A stretch of 64,000 bases of DNA from Rutpela maculata. Its lineage: Eukaryota > Arthropoda > Insecta > Coleoptera > Cerambycidae. The position numbers were made by a program, and so were the translations under genes. The DNA lies in the NCBI GenBank assembly GCA_936432065.2, contig OW386286.2:113485519-113549518 (forward strand), written 5' to 3'. Within the stretch, counting starts at the first letter, position 1. Each line of letters starts with the position of its first letter. Below are positions 11,855 to 22,289 of this stretch, piece after piece. The notes under the pieces were generated by a model. That model saw only the letters and a program-made list of their open reading frames with translations. It was not told the DNA's origin and did not search any database.

Positions 11855-12913
11855 CACAGATGGGTCAAGGAAACTTTCCATTGGAAAGTTTCCAGGAAAA
11901 TTTCGGAAGTTTCCGGAACGGAGTTTTGATAAAAATGAAAGTTTCCTTCAAAATATTTGAATATTCCGAAAGTTTCCAAAATTCCGGGGAAGTTTCCAAA
12001 ACTCCGGGAAAGTTTCCAAATTTTTCACGAATATTTACAGTTATTATTTACACATATTTACTCATACATTTGAAATTGCCGCCACGATGATCTAACATAA
12101 CCTCAAACGCCAGAAATCCAGTTTTAATTTGTTGATATTTTTTCGAAAATATCAAAAATTAATCGTATGTTTGATGACGTAGGGTTTCATATGGTCACCG
12201 CTCGGATTATTAATATTGGCATTGGCACAGAATTTCTCTAATTTCATGCTATTGGCTATGATCAAGGATGAGTTGACAGGCATATGATAAGTTACGTTTA
12301 TTTGTATACCCGCACTATCGCTTCCCGATGAATAATATCTAGCATTTTTTTCTGTTACATTAAAAACGAAAATGATTAAAAAGAAATATACTTTTATTTT
12401 TTTACAAATTATAAGATATTATTTAATTTAATACATTAGTGTTATTTTAATTAAATAATATGCGATTTAGATGTTATTTCTGTCTTGCCTTCTATATTTC
12501 CGTTTCTGCGCAAAATAGGAGTTACGACTTACATATGATATTATTTACATACATTTTTAATTTTATAATCCACATATTTATCACATTCTATAAATTATTT
12601 TATTTATATTTAATTATTTGATAATTCAAATAAAACAAATTACTGGGTAACCACCCAATTGCTCCATATTCTTCATATAGCACAGGGCACATATAGCGAG
12701 TGTCATATAATATCAGTTATTTGGTAAAAGTCTGTAAAAGTAATGTAAATAATATATTTATATGCACTTATTTGGTATCAAAATGAAGCTTAGATCATTA
12801 CGAATCAGATTTCACCATAAAATATACTCTGAATATTCCCAATGGAAAGTTTCCAGGAAAGCTTCCTGGAAACTTTCGGAGTAATCAAAACTCTGGGAGT
12901 TTACCCATCTCTG
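11855..12913. mobile_element. hAT-like non-autonomous element 2 (GGAAAGTTTCC array)
   Basis: An exact 8-bp target duplication GCTACGAG flanks it (11847-11854 and 12914-12921). The ends are CACAGATGGGTCA and the complement of TTACCCATCTCTG. The left 170 bases and right 70 bases are built from GGAAACTTTCC/GGAAAGTTTCC-type near-palindromes (for example 11870-11893, 11939-12020 and 12843-12880). The middle is AT-rich and non-coding. Confidence 0.88.
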
Positions 12914-12976
12914 GCTACGAGTATTTTCATACTTGAAAAACTAACCTAACTTGAACAACTACCCTTATGTTCATAT

Positions 12977-13032
12977 GCACGGCACGGCATAGCACGGCAC
13001 GGCATAGCACGGCACGGCATAGCACGGCACGG
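12977..13032 (+). repeat. 15-bp minisatellite GCACGGCACGGCATA
   Basis: Three exact 15-base units plus a fourth partial unit run straight into the head of the tRNA-like SINE at 13030. The last unit (GCACGGCACGGTAGC) is continuous with the SINE 5' end, suggesting the array grew from it. Confidence 0.9.
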
Positions 13033-13258
13033 TAGCTCAATCGGTTAAGGCGTATTGAGTGGCGAATATGCTGACCGACTCGCTACCGTGCTCTGGGTTC
13101 GACCCCCAGCCCCGGTATCGACAACACCGGTGGGTGTGGATGTATGTCTGCGTTTTTCCGAATGTGTAACCTCCTTCCGGACAGCCTTGGCTTTGGATTT
13201 GGGGGTTGTCTACTATCTGTGGTATGTTTATGTTTATGTTTATGTTTATATACAGCTT
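13030..13258 (+). mobile_element. tRNA-derived SINE, + strand
   Basis: A box TAGCTCAATCGG at 13033-13044 and a consensus B box GGTTCGACCCC at 13096-13106 form an RNA polymerase III promoter 63 bases apart. A body of about 110 bases follows, then a TATGTT hexamer repeat at 13220-13250. It cannot fold as a full tRNA acceptor, so it is read as a SINE rather than a tRNA gene. Confidence 0.7.
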
Positions 13259-13297
13259 TGTAAAACTTTTAATATCACTGATACAATAAAAAAAAAT

Positions 13298-13386
13298 ATT
13301 TCGCGAACAGGATTTGAACCCGAGACGTCCGTACCCTGAAAAAATAGTGTCAGTCGCCTTAACCACGCCGCTATCTGGTGACTGAG
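13298..13386 (-). mobile_element. tRNA-like SINE head or tRNA pseudogene, minus strand
   Basis: On the minus strand the A box TAGCGGCGTGG (13363-13373) and B box GGTTCAAATCC (13310-13320) are followed by a T9 run (13289-13297), a possible pol III terminator. The predicted acceptor ends do not pair, so a working tRNA is unlikely. It converges with the + strand SINE 5' of it. Confidence 0.6.
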
Positions 13387-13748
13387 GCCCGGTTTGTAAG
13401 AACATAATATGACATGTAGACATACTTGGTGATTTTTTTATTTTATTTTAAATAATAATAGTAATTAGAATGAATTATAGTTTATATACTTTTATGGTAC
13501 AGCTCATAACGAACATTTTCTTTCTTTTTGTTGTTTTCCATAGAACTTATAGATTTCGAGATATTCAAAGAAACCGATGGAAAACAATTTTTTAACAACT
13601 TAGCTCCACTGCTGTCAGAGTAGCTGACGTTCAGATTGCTGATGTATTAGGGGAAATCAGCACTGCCTCCCGTACTATTACCATTTTCCAGATAAATGAT
13701 TCAGCTCTTAAAATAAAATATAAGATTCAATATAAAACGTAATACTAC

Positions 13749-14515
13749 GGGAGCCCACCCTAAATGTCCGTGCACCCCCAGATCCTTGGGGACAATGTTT
13801 TTCATAAAGATTATAGCCTAAGGAACAATATAAGACATGTCCCCAAAAAAAAAACTGGCTCTACTTTCAAAATGGCGTCCGTTTAAAAAAAATTGCATAT
13901 ATTGTTTTTCTCATTTAACACAAAAACTAAAAAAAATGGAGAAAAACTTTCTGCACAAAAAACAAAGTGCATAAAATTTCCTACAATATTGTTCCTATAC
14001 AATATTTGGATAGGAATTACCATTTTCCAGATACCATTTTTGCCGTTTTCGAGATAAATGTCCGCAAATTATAACATTATTATTATTAATTTTTTTCAGT
14101 TTATTTTATTTTTTGTTATCTTAATAATATAAAGTTATATTATACGCCTTACAATAATTGTCACAGTTATTTCCTCGAAGTGATTTACCGATATATGAAT
14201 TTACATGTTTTCTTAATTTTGGACTCATTTATCTGGAACATGGTAACTCCTATCAAAATATTGTATAGGAACAAGATTGTAGAAAATTTTATGCACGTTG
14301 TTTTTTGTGAAAGAAGTTTCTGTGCATCTTTTTTAGTTTTTGTGTTAAATGACAAAAACAACATTGGCAACAGTTTTTTTTTAACATTTTGAAAGTACAG
14401 CCAGTTTTTTTTTTGGATATGTCTTAAATTGTTCCTTAGGCTTTAATCTTTATGAAAAACATTGTCCTCAAGGATCGGTGGGGGGGGGTGCACGTACAGC
14501 TAGGGAGGGCTCCCC
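13749..14515. mobile_element. Foldback element with ~300-base arms
   Basis: Left arm 13749-14060 and right arm 14216-14515 are inverted copies, from GGGAGCCC/GGCTCCCC ends through GACAATGTTTTTCATAAAG and TACAATATTTGGATAGGA. The tetranucleotide ACTA flanks both ends (a possible short duplication). No coding region lies inside. A fragment of the same family is at 11641-11690. Confidence 0.75.
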
Positions 14516-14945
14516 GACTAATTGCGCATATTTCTATCCACTTCGTAATTGTCTTCCCTCCCTCCGTCCTAATAGTTTTGCAAGTAGATGGATGATGTCT
14601 TTTTCAGCTCTTCTCAGACTTCTGTTAGCTTCTGCCGTTGTCACGTTTTTGACCCGCTATGTATATCGTCTTGATCTTTTTCTTCTTTTCTTGTTGGATC
14701 CGTAGGTGACTTCTTTGCTGTAGTAGGTGGATATTCTAGGTGTATTGTGTGTTTTGTTATTTTCTTTACGTATTTTCTCTTTTCGTACTTTCAGTTTCCC
14801 ATATAGTATTTTGTGGTCTGTGGTGACTGTGGATTTCCTTTTTGCTTTAATGTTATTGATGCGTTCTCTTATCTCCCTGCCTACCGGGATATGATCTATT
14901 TATTGGGTTGAGTTTCCACTGCTCTAGGTATCAAGATCCCAACAA
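14516..14945 (-). pseudogene. Endonuclease-domain fragment of a non-LTR retrotransposon
   Basis: The minus strand reads SSGNSTQ(stop)IDHIPVGRE, then KSTVTTDHKILYGKLKVRK, matching the end of an apurinic-like endonuclease (EEP) domain: the N-Q-I-D-H block and the catalytic D-H pair. It is a short internal fragment with stops and no reverse transcriptase attached. The clade (RTE-like or similar) is not resolved. Confidence 0.6.
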
Positions 14946-15211
14946 GCAAAATTTAAACCTTATACAACTATTTTTTTTTATTGCAATTTTATAAATGTAA
15001 TAAAATAGCAATAAAACAAAATTGTTGTAAAAATGACAATTATAAAACAAATTTGTTTATCGGTATAGGTTTGGCATTTGCTCAACATGTTCTTTTGCTG
15101 TGTGTATTTTCTTATAAACCATTTTCCTGAGAGAAACCTGTATCACGCATACCTCCATTTAGGTGCTGTAAGAATTCACTCTTGACGCGACACACCGACA
15201 ATGCCCCATTT

Positions 15212-15644
15212 ACACAGGTTTACAAAAAAAAAAGTTGTCTGGATCTGGGGTCAGACCATACGTTTCCTATGTATTTTTCAACGCTGAATTTGAATCTATT
15301 TTTAGTTTTGCTCTATCACGTCAGGATTTTGAGATATCCTAACCTAAAAGTGCAAAAAACACGGTTTTTTGACATATTTGAGATTATGTAGCTTTGCGAA
15401 TTTTTCTTTCTCGAAAAACCATGTATGGGATCTTAAAGTACAAATCTTCCTCTTTAAAATGCCGTTGAGTTTGCTCAAATATCTTTTTTTTTCACTGAGA
15501 TATGGAATTTTTAAAATTGTCTGTTCATATCATATCTTTCTCAATACACTAAAAATTGATTCGAATTCAGCGTAGAAAAATATATAAGAAACGTATGGTC
15601 TGAGCCCAGATCCAGACAACTTTTTTTTTTTTGTAAACCTGTGT
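15212..15644. mobile_element. TIR element with ~85-base inverted ends
   Basis: Ends ACACAGGTTTACAAAA... (15212) and ...TTTTGTAAACCTGTGT (15644) are inverse, and the inversion extends through GTTGTCTGGATC and the CATACGTTTCC/GGAAACGTATG words to 15297 and 15556. The interior is non-coding. The head matches the AACACAGG family near 745, 2563 and 53331. Confidence 0.75.
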
Positions 15645-15894
15645 TATTTCTGATCTAATCCAAATTAAATTTAGTTATAAATAAAGTTATAGGTTAGCTT
15701 TGTTCCCTATGTTCTACACCTTTGTGTTATAAAAACCCGTGGTCTTATTTTGTATGTTAGAAAAATGCCCTGAAAGACCCCTGGGTGAGAAGTTTGTGAC
15801 CTATGTACATGTGTTTTGTTTCTGACAGTATGTCATGTAATTTATTGTTTATTGTTTAGGTTAGAGGTAGTTTTATAATTTCTCTTCTGTGGCT

Positions 15895-16200
15895 GGCTGA
15901 ATGGATTCGGCCTTTCTGCAAAAAAAAAAAATTGAATGTTTTTAGCAATTATGAGAACTTCACTTGAAAGTTAGGTATATTTTAAGAGTAATGCGTTATT
16001 GATTATTACGTGTTTAATTTGTATTAAATTTGTTTGAATATTTTTAGTAATTATGAAAAAAGAATTTACTTGAAGGAAATTTGTATGATCAAACTTTAAG
16101 AGCAATGCGTTATTAATTATTTCGTGTTATTATCACCATTATTATATCGTGTGTAATTCTCTTGATTGGCTGAAAGAAATTCAGTCTTGGCTAGTAATTA
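15895..16200 (+). repeat. Two diverged tandem copies of ~105 bases
   Basis: Block 15930-16030 (TTTTTAGCAATTATGAGAA...AATGCGTTATTGATTATT) is repeated at 16036-16130 (TTTTTAGTAATTATGAAAA...AATGCGTTATTAATTATT). Flanking GGCTGAATGGATTC (15897) and GGCTGAAAGAAATTC (16169) suggest a larger duplicated unit. Confidence 0.65.
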
Positions 16201-16870
16201 TTATTTGTATTATTGACCTGGTTAGCTCAATAGTTTAGTTTGTATATTTTTGCCGAAAGAAAAATATTTATTGCCCCGATTTTAATTTATTGTCTAGGAA
16301 CTATCAAGAATTTAAAGCATATTATAAATAAAAGTTAAGTGGTATAGTGGTGTAGACTTATCTTTCGCATGCCTCCTGTGCTGATTGATTTATTGTTTCC
16401 TGGAGGGTCTCGGGTTATTTCTTCTCCACTTTTCACTTATGCACTGAGATATTTTAATCACCTGCATTAATTAAATATCAGTTATATAACTTAACTGTTG
16501 TAATCAGAGATGGCAATGGGTTTTTTCCTTCATTGGAAATTTTCCCAAAAATGTTTTTTTTCCTGAGAGAGTTAAAATGAAAAAAAGCCCGGTTTTTTTC
16601 CATTTTTGAATTTACCGCCAATTTTAACCTAACTTTTAGACTAAAAGTTAGATTAGGTTAGAAATTTTCTCAAAAATGGTTTTTTTCCTGGGAGGATTAA
16701 AATAAAAAAAAAATTGTTTTTTTTTTCCCATTTTTGCATTTGCCGCCAATTTTAACCTAACTTTTAGACTAAAAGTTAGGTTAGGTTAGAAATTTTCCCA
16801 AAAATGGGTTTTTTCTTCAAGCGTATTAAAATATTTAAATTATGTCACCAAAAACAGAAGTAGAAGTAGG

Positions 16871-17019
16871 ATATTGTTTTACTAGTAACAAAATGTTAGT
16901 ACCGAACGCCACCGTAGTGGACATTGTTTTACTAGTAACATAATGTTAGTTCCGAAAGCGCCACCGCAGTGGGTATTGTTTTACTAGTAACATAATGTTA
17001 ATACCGAAAGCCACCGGTG
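16871..17019 (+). repeat. Three tandem ~50-bp units inside hAT-like element 3
   Basis: Units start at 16871, 16921 and 16973. Each has ATTGTTTTACTAGTAACA, ATGTTAGT/AAT and CCGAA...GCCACCG. They differ by a few substitutions and small indels. Confidence 0.88.
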
Positions 17020-17138
17020 GCGCGCTATCCACTAGCCACTTGTCATATTGTGTCAACATGTAAGACTGTAGTTTGAATATTTGTACATTTATGATAAATA
17101 AATGAATTTTTGCATTTTAATACGCTTGAAGAAAAAAT

Positions 17139-17235
17139 AGTATATATTACACGGAGTAGAACGCCTTTTTTTGTGTTTCGCCCTGGGCTCAACACAAAAA
17201 AAGAGTGCGTTCTACTCCTAGTAATATAATATACT
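17139..17235. repeat. Hairpin nested in hAT-like element 3
   Basis: A stem of about 40 bases pairs 17139-17178 (GGAGTAGAACGC then TTTTTTTGTGTT) with 17191-17235 (AACACAAAAAAA then GCGTTCTACTCC), around a 12-base loop CGCCCTGGGCTC. It is probably a tiny MITE. Confidence 0.8.
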
Positions 17236-17554
17236 ATTCTCCTGGGACGGTTAAAATGAAAAAACCTGTTTTTTCCCCATTTTTGAATTTGCCGCCAATT
17301 TTAACCTAACTTTTAGACTAAAAGTTAGGTTAGAACTAAATCAAAGAAAAATAGCATTAAAGCACTAATGTTATGAATACAATCAAATATACCTAACATA
17401 TTTGGTATCAAAATGATGGTCTTTTAATGACCAATTCATTTTGACAAAAAAATATTTTTCCTTGGAAAAAACGGTTTTTTTCCCGAGTAAAAACCCCAAA
17501 AAATATAAACCCGGTTTTTATCCATCTCTGGTTGTAATGTTATTAGATATTACT

Positions 17555-18110
17555 TTTTTAAAAGTGTCTGATGTCTCAAAGACCACTAGATGAAAATGGA
17601 CAGGTAATTTGTTGTAAATTTTAATGCCTGAAAAATAAGGTGATATTTTATATAGAGACAAATTATGCCTAGTAATTGTTAAGGACGATCCATGTCTGGT
17701 GGTATAGTGATGAAAGCTACTATCATTTTTAAATAAAAATAAGTTTTTACATATTTAGAAATGTTGTATATGTAAATTAATGGAAGTGCTAATATCTTAT
17801 TGTTTATGAAATATTTTCTACAGGACTCGGTAGTTTTTAAATTTTAACTAGGTCTAATGACTTTTTTGTAGTATTAGAATTCCATTAACAGTGGGTGATT
17901 TACCCCTTACCGTGATATTGTAAGAGAGATGTGGATATATCATAGCATAATAAATATTAAGCAGATATTCTCTAGGTATGTTCCCTTTTAATGAGGAAAT
18001 AGAGTACAGAGAACTATTCATTTTTTTAGCTACATGGTCTACCTGATCACTCCACGTTAGATGCGAATCTACAAATGTACTATAGTACCATAGTGTTGAA
18101 TTAATACTGC
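17555..18110 (-). pseudogene. CR1-like retrotransposon, C-terminal reverse-transcriptase fragment
   Basis: The minus strand reads DSHLTWSDQVDHVAKKMNSS, LYSISSLKGNIP and IYYAMIYPHLSYNI (18075-17900), the thumb-side region after the YADD palm of CR1/Jockey-type enzymes. Lower frames continue with HTRHGSSLTITRHNLSLYK and GIKIYNKLP near 17600-17700. Several frameshifts and stops are present. It is a 3' terminal fragment in antisense to Hira. Confidence 0.7.
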
Positions 18111-18348
18111 AGCAGTTAAATCCACATGACCCAGTTGCCGTTTCACAGACTACAGAGCATTTATGGATCCAAGAAAATTTGAGGTCTATACAAGAAATTT
18201 GAATTCCTCTAACCATATGCGAGCTTAAATGTCAGCTAAAAACATTAAAATTTATTACAGTTGATGCCATGAATGTTGTGGCTATTCAGGACAGTAAAAC
18301 AGAAATTCGAAACTTATAAAACATTTCAAATTTCTTACGATGTCATTA

Positions 18349-18540
18349 GTGGACCTTTCAAGTGGCAAAGAAGTAGACTTTTCTACAAAAGACATGAATG
18401 TGGCATCTCTGGAAAAGTTTAGATATTTTAAGTATGAGCCAACTGCATCGTCGGTGTTCAACGGACTCTGACAGTATAAATTGATTTTTAATGAAATATG
18501 CTAAAGTTTAGCTCCAGAACATTTAGAGCAAGTATTAATA
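18349..18540 (+). pseudogene. Possible hAT-transposase-like C-terminal remnant
   Basis: The + frame reads VDLSSGKEVDFSTKDMNVAS, FKYEPTASSVFNGL, a stop, QYKLIFNEIC, a stop, and LAPEHLEQVLI. The order YxPTASSVxxxFSQYK...NLxPExLExLL is seen in short domesticated hAT dimerisation-type proteins. The match is by eye and short, so the call is tentative. Confidence 0.35.
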
Positions 18541-18724
18541 TAATGAATTGGTTTCTTCCGGGTGTTGCCGTGGTTGTCGAATTTGACTAGACGTTCCGCT
18601 GATCATGCTGTCAGCTTCTACAGAAGGATTCTAAAGACTGAAGTGAAGTTGCTGTGTTCTGTTCCTCGTTGTATATCTTGGTGCTGCTTTGCTTTGCTGC
18701 TCATTGGTTATTCGTTATATTATT

Positions 18725-19110
18725 ATACTCTTCGCAAAAACGAAGAGTATATTGCATTTGATCGGCACATTTCTAAAACAGTAAATATCGCTCGTAAAGA
18801 AAATTTTTTTATATCATTATGTTAGTGAACAAATTCTGAACCACTTTCAAAATGTCCGTCTGTCCGTCCGTCACGTTTCTTGTAAGCACGATAACTTAAG
18901 AAAGAAGAGTTCGATTGTGTTGAAATTTGGTAAGTAAGTTAGCATTAGCTAGAGGAAGAACCCTCTATTGTTTTTGAAAAAAATAAATTAGTAAATAAAA
19001 AAGTTATTAATCATTTAAATTAAAAAATATATATTTTCTTAATTTTTGTCATTAGTACTTAAATAGAAATCTTGCGAAATGTTATTCTCTCTAATTTTTT
19101 TTTGTTTATA
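18725..19110 (+). mobile_element. HINE-like repeat F2, copy 1
   Basis: It begins with a perfect 10-bp hairpin ATACTCTTCG/CGAAGAGTAT (18725-18750, loop CAAAAA), then ATTGCATTTGATCGGCACAT, a CTGTCCGTCCGTC core at 18848-18871, GTTTCTTGTAAGCACGATAA and TTAGCATTAGCTAGAGGAAG. A second copy is at 43566-44070. Confidence 0.7.
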
Positions 19111-19119
19111 CATTTTACT

Positions 19120-20020
19120 AATATATATATTTCATAATAATATTTCTAATTCGTTGAAATATAATATTCGAATCAGATATATTACAAACATTCAATTTTT
19201 GTAGTGATGTGTCATTGTCCAATGGCTAAAGCATCGTCTGCGTCTCATTTCAGACTCTGGTAGGTACCCTCCCTCAGAGATCTCTATGCACGCTGCCACG
19301 ACATAACCACTAGCGGACTACATCCAAGAAACATCACAAAAATTCTATCAGTTCAAACTGGGCAATAGTCCGCTACCCGCAGTATTACCATAATGCCATC
19401 CTTTTCGATATGACACCCCCTACCTACCATACCAGGCGTTGCCTATCTTCCGGCAACTCCCTTAGCCACACTTTCTTCTACGATAACTTACCTCTATCCT
19501 TACTCTTTATCTTCCTTAACTTTATATCTTTCCAATCCCTCCTTCCCCCTTTATGTTTGTACAGTTTGTTATTTTTGTCCCCTTTTTTTGTTTTTTCCAA
19601 ATCCCCTCTAGGCCGAAAACTTCTTAGAAATCCCAATTTTTTAAACCACAGCTTTTTTAACTACTCTACCTTCCTTGTCGGGGATCAGACCGCAAGGTCA
19701 TCATTTGTTCGAACAGGTTTTTTTTATTTAATTGTTGTTCCCGTATCAACAACCAAAATTCATTAAGTGAGTGTTTCGCCCAGCGAGTTTAGTTATTTAG
19801 TGTAATATTAATTAGTTTTATGTGGACATATTATTACTTTTAATTTAGTTTTAAATCTTCCTAAGGCAGGCAGGAGCTCTAACGACAAACCATTGCCGTT
19901 AAGCCAAACCGGACCTGCCCCGCCCAACCTTACACTCACCACGGCGCTCCGCACCGTGATTGTCTGGCTGGCTCCGGGCCAGGTTCTGGTGAGGCACATT
20001 ACATGTACAGTTAATTACTA
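19120..20020. other. Intron, no gene recognised; GC-richer patch
   Basis: Apart from pyrimidine-rich sequence (19470-19620) and a GC-rich patch at 19860-20000, which may be a retroelement piece, nothing is identified. Confidence 0.5.
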
Positions 20021-20974
20021 ATAACAGTTATTTACGTAACCAGTTATGAAAAGAGTAATTTGACATGATGAATGTAATATTTGTCAAAATGAGCGAGCGA
20101 AGCGAGTGAGTTTTGCAAATTACATGAGTCAAGTAAAATTACTGTTTTCGTAACATGTTAAGTACAAAATTTTATCTAATCCCGCTCTAAATTAGAAAAG
20201 AAATGACAATTTATTTTGAATACTATTTTACGGTTCCCACTATAGCTTGCAGCTGTACAAATAAATTCTGTGTTTATCGCTTTACCTGAGCGTTAGTACG
20301 GATTGATGTTTGTATAAACAAACTTTACTTGTCAATCTGCTGAATTTTTTTAAGCAAATTAAGTTGAAATTGATTGATTCAGATATGGATATTCCATCTG
20401 ATATACCTAGAATAATCGGCTTTAGCAGTAAAATCAATAACACCTGGTAAATCAAAAAGCAGGTATGAAGGAGTATAGAAGAAATTAGAAAATTGTTGTC
20501 AACAAATAGGTTTTATAATCAGTTAGGTAAAAAAATTTTTACATAACTAGTTATGTAATGAAAATGACAGTTATGAAAAATGTGACGTTTCGTAACGTCA
20601 AAAATGCGAAGAAAGGTTTGAGAGTGAGATGAGTTAATTGGTTAGTCCAATAACGTGACAATTTATAGTGGAAATATTCTGTTAATTTAGTTGTATTTTA
20701 CACTAACATACAGATAAAGAAGCATAGAATATTTATATGTGATAAGTTTGTATATTAAGTGAACCATTGCATCATAAAATGCATCTTTAAAGTGGATATA
20801 TTTGTGTTATCAATCAGTTTTTATAGTGGCTGAAATATAAAAACAACAAAAAAATCATAGCTTTTTGTTATGGTACTGACTTTTATGAGTTTAATCCAGT
20901 AAACACTAAATATACAGGGTGACCTATCTAAATTAGAAGAGTAATATGGAAATAAGTTAACAAAAAAAGGAAAA

Positions 20975-22163
20975 ATGGAATGTGCAAAATGTAAAATAGA
21001 ACTATCCACCGATGAACTGGGAAAAAAAATCAAGTGCGATCAGTGTAATGCCCGACTATGTCAAGCATGCTCTGGTCTTAGAGAGACTGAAATACGAGTT
21101 ATGCAACTCAATAAAAGATCACTAAAGTTAAAGTGTGATGTATGCGAATTTAACATGCCTAATAGCATAAAGCATTTAGAAGAAAACTTTAACAATAGGC
21201 TTGCCAAAATCCCAAAGGATTTTACAATTCTCTTAAATTCACTAAAAAATGACCTTAACAAGGGCATATCAGATACCAAGGCAGAGATCGTAACCCTTAG
21301 AGAAAGCAATATTGAAATGATTCACCTTCTGACCAATTTTGATAAATCTCAAATCCCACCATCACATTCGCATGCTAAAACCTCTCTGTCACCAGCATTA
21401 GAGAGGGAATATGAATTGAGAGTTGATAAACCTGTTAGTGCAGATGGAGTCTCCAATACTCTCAATCTCAGAGGGGACGAAATGTACTCGTCACGTAGAA
21501 CACCTAAATCATATGCAGAAACCATTAAGGAAGCACACAGAGTTTGATAGAAGTAATAAAAACATCTCCAAATCATCAACATAACAATCAATTAATCAGT
21601 CAAATTATCACACAAATAAAAACAGCACTCAAAACGCCTATAACTCGCAGCATGCCATGTCAGACACAATAAGCCAAAATCTAATTAACGATAGTGATCA
21701 ACTAAAACCTACCCAGATAGAAGCTGAATATCAAGTTGTCCAAAGGAGAAGAAGAAAAATTAATATATGTACTGGCGATGGATATCAAAAATTTCATGGA
21801 AAGATCGAGAAAAACAGAAAAATTTGGTTGTTTGTAACTAGAGTACCAGATGATGTCGGAGCTGAGGATATTAGGAATTATATAAAAACACACACGAAAC
21901 CTATAAATTCCCCAGAACATACCCATATTGAACGCGATATTGAAGTTAAATTATTGAACATGAATAATACTAGACCCAATAACCAGTCTTTTATGGTTGG
22001 AGTTGAGCCCGAGTTCCAGGATGGGATCTATAATTCAAGTTTTTGGCCGCGGAAAATTGCCTATGAAAGGTTTAACTTTAGAAAAGGACAACGTTTTCTA
22101 AGGAATATACCAGAATCGCCTGACCCTAGACAACCATCGTCTTTTTTAGACAAAGCCATATAG
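20975..22163 (+). pseudogene. CR1-like retrotransposon ORF1 (PHD-type finger), frameshifted
   Basis: ORF1 starts at 20975 with MECAKCKIELSTDELGKKIK and a cysteine pattern C-x2-C, C-x2-C, C-x2-C, C-x2-C over the first 50 residues, like the PHD-type zinc finger of many insect CR1/Jockey-group ORF1 proteins. A coiled, charged middle follows. The frame breaks at about 21545, with a further stop near 21580. The second half, open from 21657, has IWLFVTRVPDDVGAEDIRNY and, near its end, the conserved WPRKIAYERFNFRKGQRFL. ORF1 proteins bind element RNA. ORF2 follows after about 130 bases. Confidence 0.75.
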
Positions 22164-22289
22164 AAATAACAACACCCAACTGCTCACCGAGTCCACATTC
22201 TAATGTCCAGAAATTAGCTGAATTAGATACAAAAAACATTAAATTTCATAAGGCTGCACCACCATGTAATACTGATATAAATAGTATTA

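Larger units (their letters stand above)
16505..17530. mobile_element. hAT-like non-autonomous element 3
   Basis: A perfect 8-bp target duplication GTTGTAAT (16497-16504 and 17531-17538) surrounds CAGAGATGGCAATGGG...CCGGTTTTTATCCATCTCTG. Inside, the palindrome built on TTTTAGACTAAAAG recurs at about 16622-16655, 16750-16782 and 17298-17328 with TTTGCCGCCAATTTTAACC before it. A 50-base tandem triplet and a hairpin are nested. No transposase was seen. Confidence 0.88.

Noticed and set aside
12977..13032. Short regular repeats resembling a CRISPR array
   Set aside because: They are contiguous 15-bp units without spacers, in a eukaryotic intron.
13055..13423. Overlapping frames of 94 and 128 codons
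   Set aside because: They cross the SINE heads and hexamer repeat; no protein features.
16195..16270. tRNA-like GGTTAGCTCAATAGTTTAG
   Set aside because: Resembles an A box only. No B box or acceptor pairing follows.
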